64,000 nucleotides of DNA, taken from positions 124,001 to 188,000 of the forward strand of contig NZ_JAHEAG010000007.1 of the NCBI RefSeq assembly GCF_018596315.1, given 5' to 3'. The stretch's first letter is position 1; every line of letters begins with the position of its first letter. This document shows, piece by piece, positions 63,210 through 64,000 of this stretch. The notes beneath the pieces are model-generated. The model had not been told where the DNA came from, made no database searches, and was given only the letters and a program-made list of their open reading frames with translations. The stretch is from Bradyrhizobium sp. SRL28. Its GTDB lineage: Bacteria; Pseudomonadota; Alphaproteobacteria; Rhizobiales; Xanthobacteraceae. The position numbers and the translations under genes were made by a program.

Positions 63210-64000
63210 TTAGGAACGGTCTCCTGATACGGCTTGTTGTTTCGATGGCGCGCCCTGCGCCGGCTCCTGCTGCACGCGGAGTTCGTGGCGCGACAATTTT
63301 CCGACCGCCGTGCGCGGCAGTTCGTCAAGGAAGTCGACCGCGGCGGGGAGCTCGTGCTTGCCGAGCTTGCCGGTCAGGAACGCGCGCAGCTCATCCAGTG
63401 GGAAGGGTTTGGCGCCATCGCGCAGCTTGATGAAGGCTTTTGCGGCCTCGCCACGGTAATCGTCCGGGATGCCGATCACGATCACCTCCTGCACCGCAGG
63501 ATGCGTATAGATCGCCTGCTCGATCATCTGCGGATAGACGTTGAAGCCGCCCGAGATGATCATGTCCTTCTTGCGGTCGACCAGATAGAAATAGCCATCG
63601 GTCTCCATGTAGCCGATGTCGCCGGTGAGGAAGCGGTCGCCGACAAAGGCTTCGGCGGTTTCCTTCGGCTTGTTCCAGTAGCCCTTGGTGACGTTCGGCC
63701 CCCTGATGCGGATTTCGCCGGTCTCGCCGACGGCCAGCACCTTTGTCGGATCGTCCAGCGACACCACATCGATCTCGATGCCGGGCAGCATCACCCCGAC
63801 CGAACCCGGCTTGTCCGGCCCATCCTCCGGATGCGCAGTGCCGGCCGGGGACGTCTCGGTCATGCCCCAGCCGCTCCTCAGCTTCATGCCGACCTTGCAC
63901 TCAAAAATCCTTGCGACTTCCATCGGCAGCGGCGCGCCGCCCGAGCCAGCGCTGCGCAGCGACGAGAAATCGCGTTGGTCGAGATCGGGCAGCGCGGCGA
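63210..64000 (-). CDS. Long-chain acyl-CoA ligase (AMP-forming), 5' part beyond window
   Basis: The C-terminal ~263 residues of an ANL-superfamily acyl-CoA synthetase; the frame is open to the window edge. Seen are GWGMTETSPAGTAHPEDG (adenylate motif), GETGEIRIRGPNVTKGYWNKPKETAEAF, GDIGYMETDGYFYLVDRKKDMIISGGFNVYP (hinge motif with catalytic Asp) and LPRTAVGKLSRHEL near the C-terminus with the catalytic Lys. It is probably the ligase (PimA-like) that activates the substrate for the acyl-CoA dehydrogenases. It is the first gene of this set in view. Confidence 0.92.
   Translation of the reverse strand, partial: AALPDLDQRDFSSLRSAGSGGAPLPMEVARIFECKVGMKLRSGWGMTETSPAGTAHPEDGPDKPGSVGVMLPGIEIDVVSLDDPTKVLAVGETGEIRIRGPNVTKGYWNKPKETAEAFVGDRFLTGDIGYMETDGYFYLVDRKKDMIISGGFNVYPQMIEQAIYTHPAVQEVIVIGIPDDYRGEAAKAFIKLRDGAKPFPLDELRAFLTGKLGKHELPAAVDFLDELPRTAVGKLSRHELRVQQEPAQGAPSKQQAVSGDRS

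Overview
The window reads as a chromosomal stretch of a GC-rich alphaproteobacterium, most likely Bradyrhizobium or a close relative in the Nitrobacteraceae. This is inferred from gene content (a CycM-type membrane cytochrome c, PimC/PimD-type acyl-CoA dehydrogenases, an alphaproteobacterial Cpa/Tad pilus locus, a urea transporter fused to a urease operon) and from many short palindromic intergenic elements of the kind common in that family. No rRNA, tRNA, CRISPR array, transposase or prophage gene was seen.

Layout. (1) 1-11.9 kb, minus strand: one nitrogen-acquisition unit, urtABCDE (urea ABC importer), ureD, ureA, ureB, ureC, two small ABM-fold monooxygenase-like genes, ureE, ureF, ureG (cut by the window edge). 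A well-spaced sigma-54 promoter candidate precedes urtA. (2) 12.3-14.7 kb, plus strand: DEAD-box RNA helicase, an extended IF-1 and a cold-shock protein with a strong terminator, together a probable cold or RNA-structure stress module. (3) 14.9-34.4 kb: a Tad/Flp pilus locus (tadG, two TadE-like pseudopilins, an orphan secretin N-domain protein, tadC, tadB, cpaF, cpaE, cpaD, cpaC, cpaB, cpaA, the Flp pilin and tadD). Interleaved with it are two closely related sterol-desaturase-family membrane enzymes in opposite orientation and a tandem pair of large multi-pass membrane proteins of unknown function. Four of the Tad transcription units share an upstream TTAA-N7-TTAG motif that resembles a CtrA box. 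(4) 34.5-44.5 kb: leucyl aminopeptidase and an NlpC/P60 hydrolase, then a Yej-type peptide/microcin ABC importer with two solute-binding proteins. (5) 44.8-53.5 kb: cycM, kdsB, pheA, a flavin monooxygenase, and a metF-metH methionine operon behind an unusually AT-rich leader. (6) 53.7-64 kb: two glutathione transferases, a predicted Tat-exported truncated haemoglobin, two small exported proteins lying between direct copies of one palindromic element, a GNAT enzyme, glycerol kinase, and a dicarboxylate/fatty acid degradation run (SDR, pimD-like, pimC-like, acyl-CoA ligase, cut by the window edge).

At least seven families of palindromic repeats occupy the gaps, including two gaps inside the urease operon. 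The most promising leads are the shared TTAA-N7-TTAG motif across the dispersed Tad units, the repeated association of that locus with paired lipid-modifying and membrane enzymes, the ABM pair inside the urease operon, and the exported haemoglobin. Positions, motifs and overlaps are read directly from the sequence. Functions rest on family recognition without database searches.
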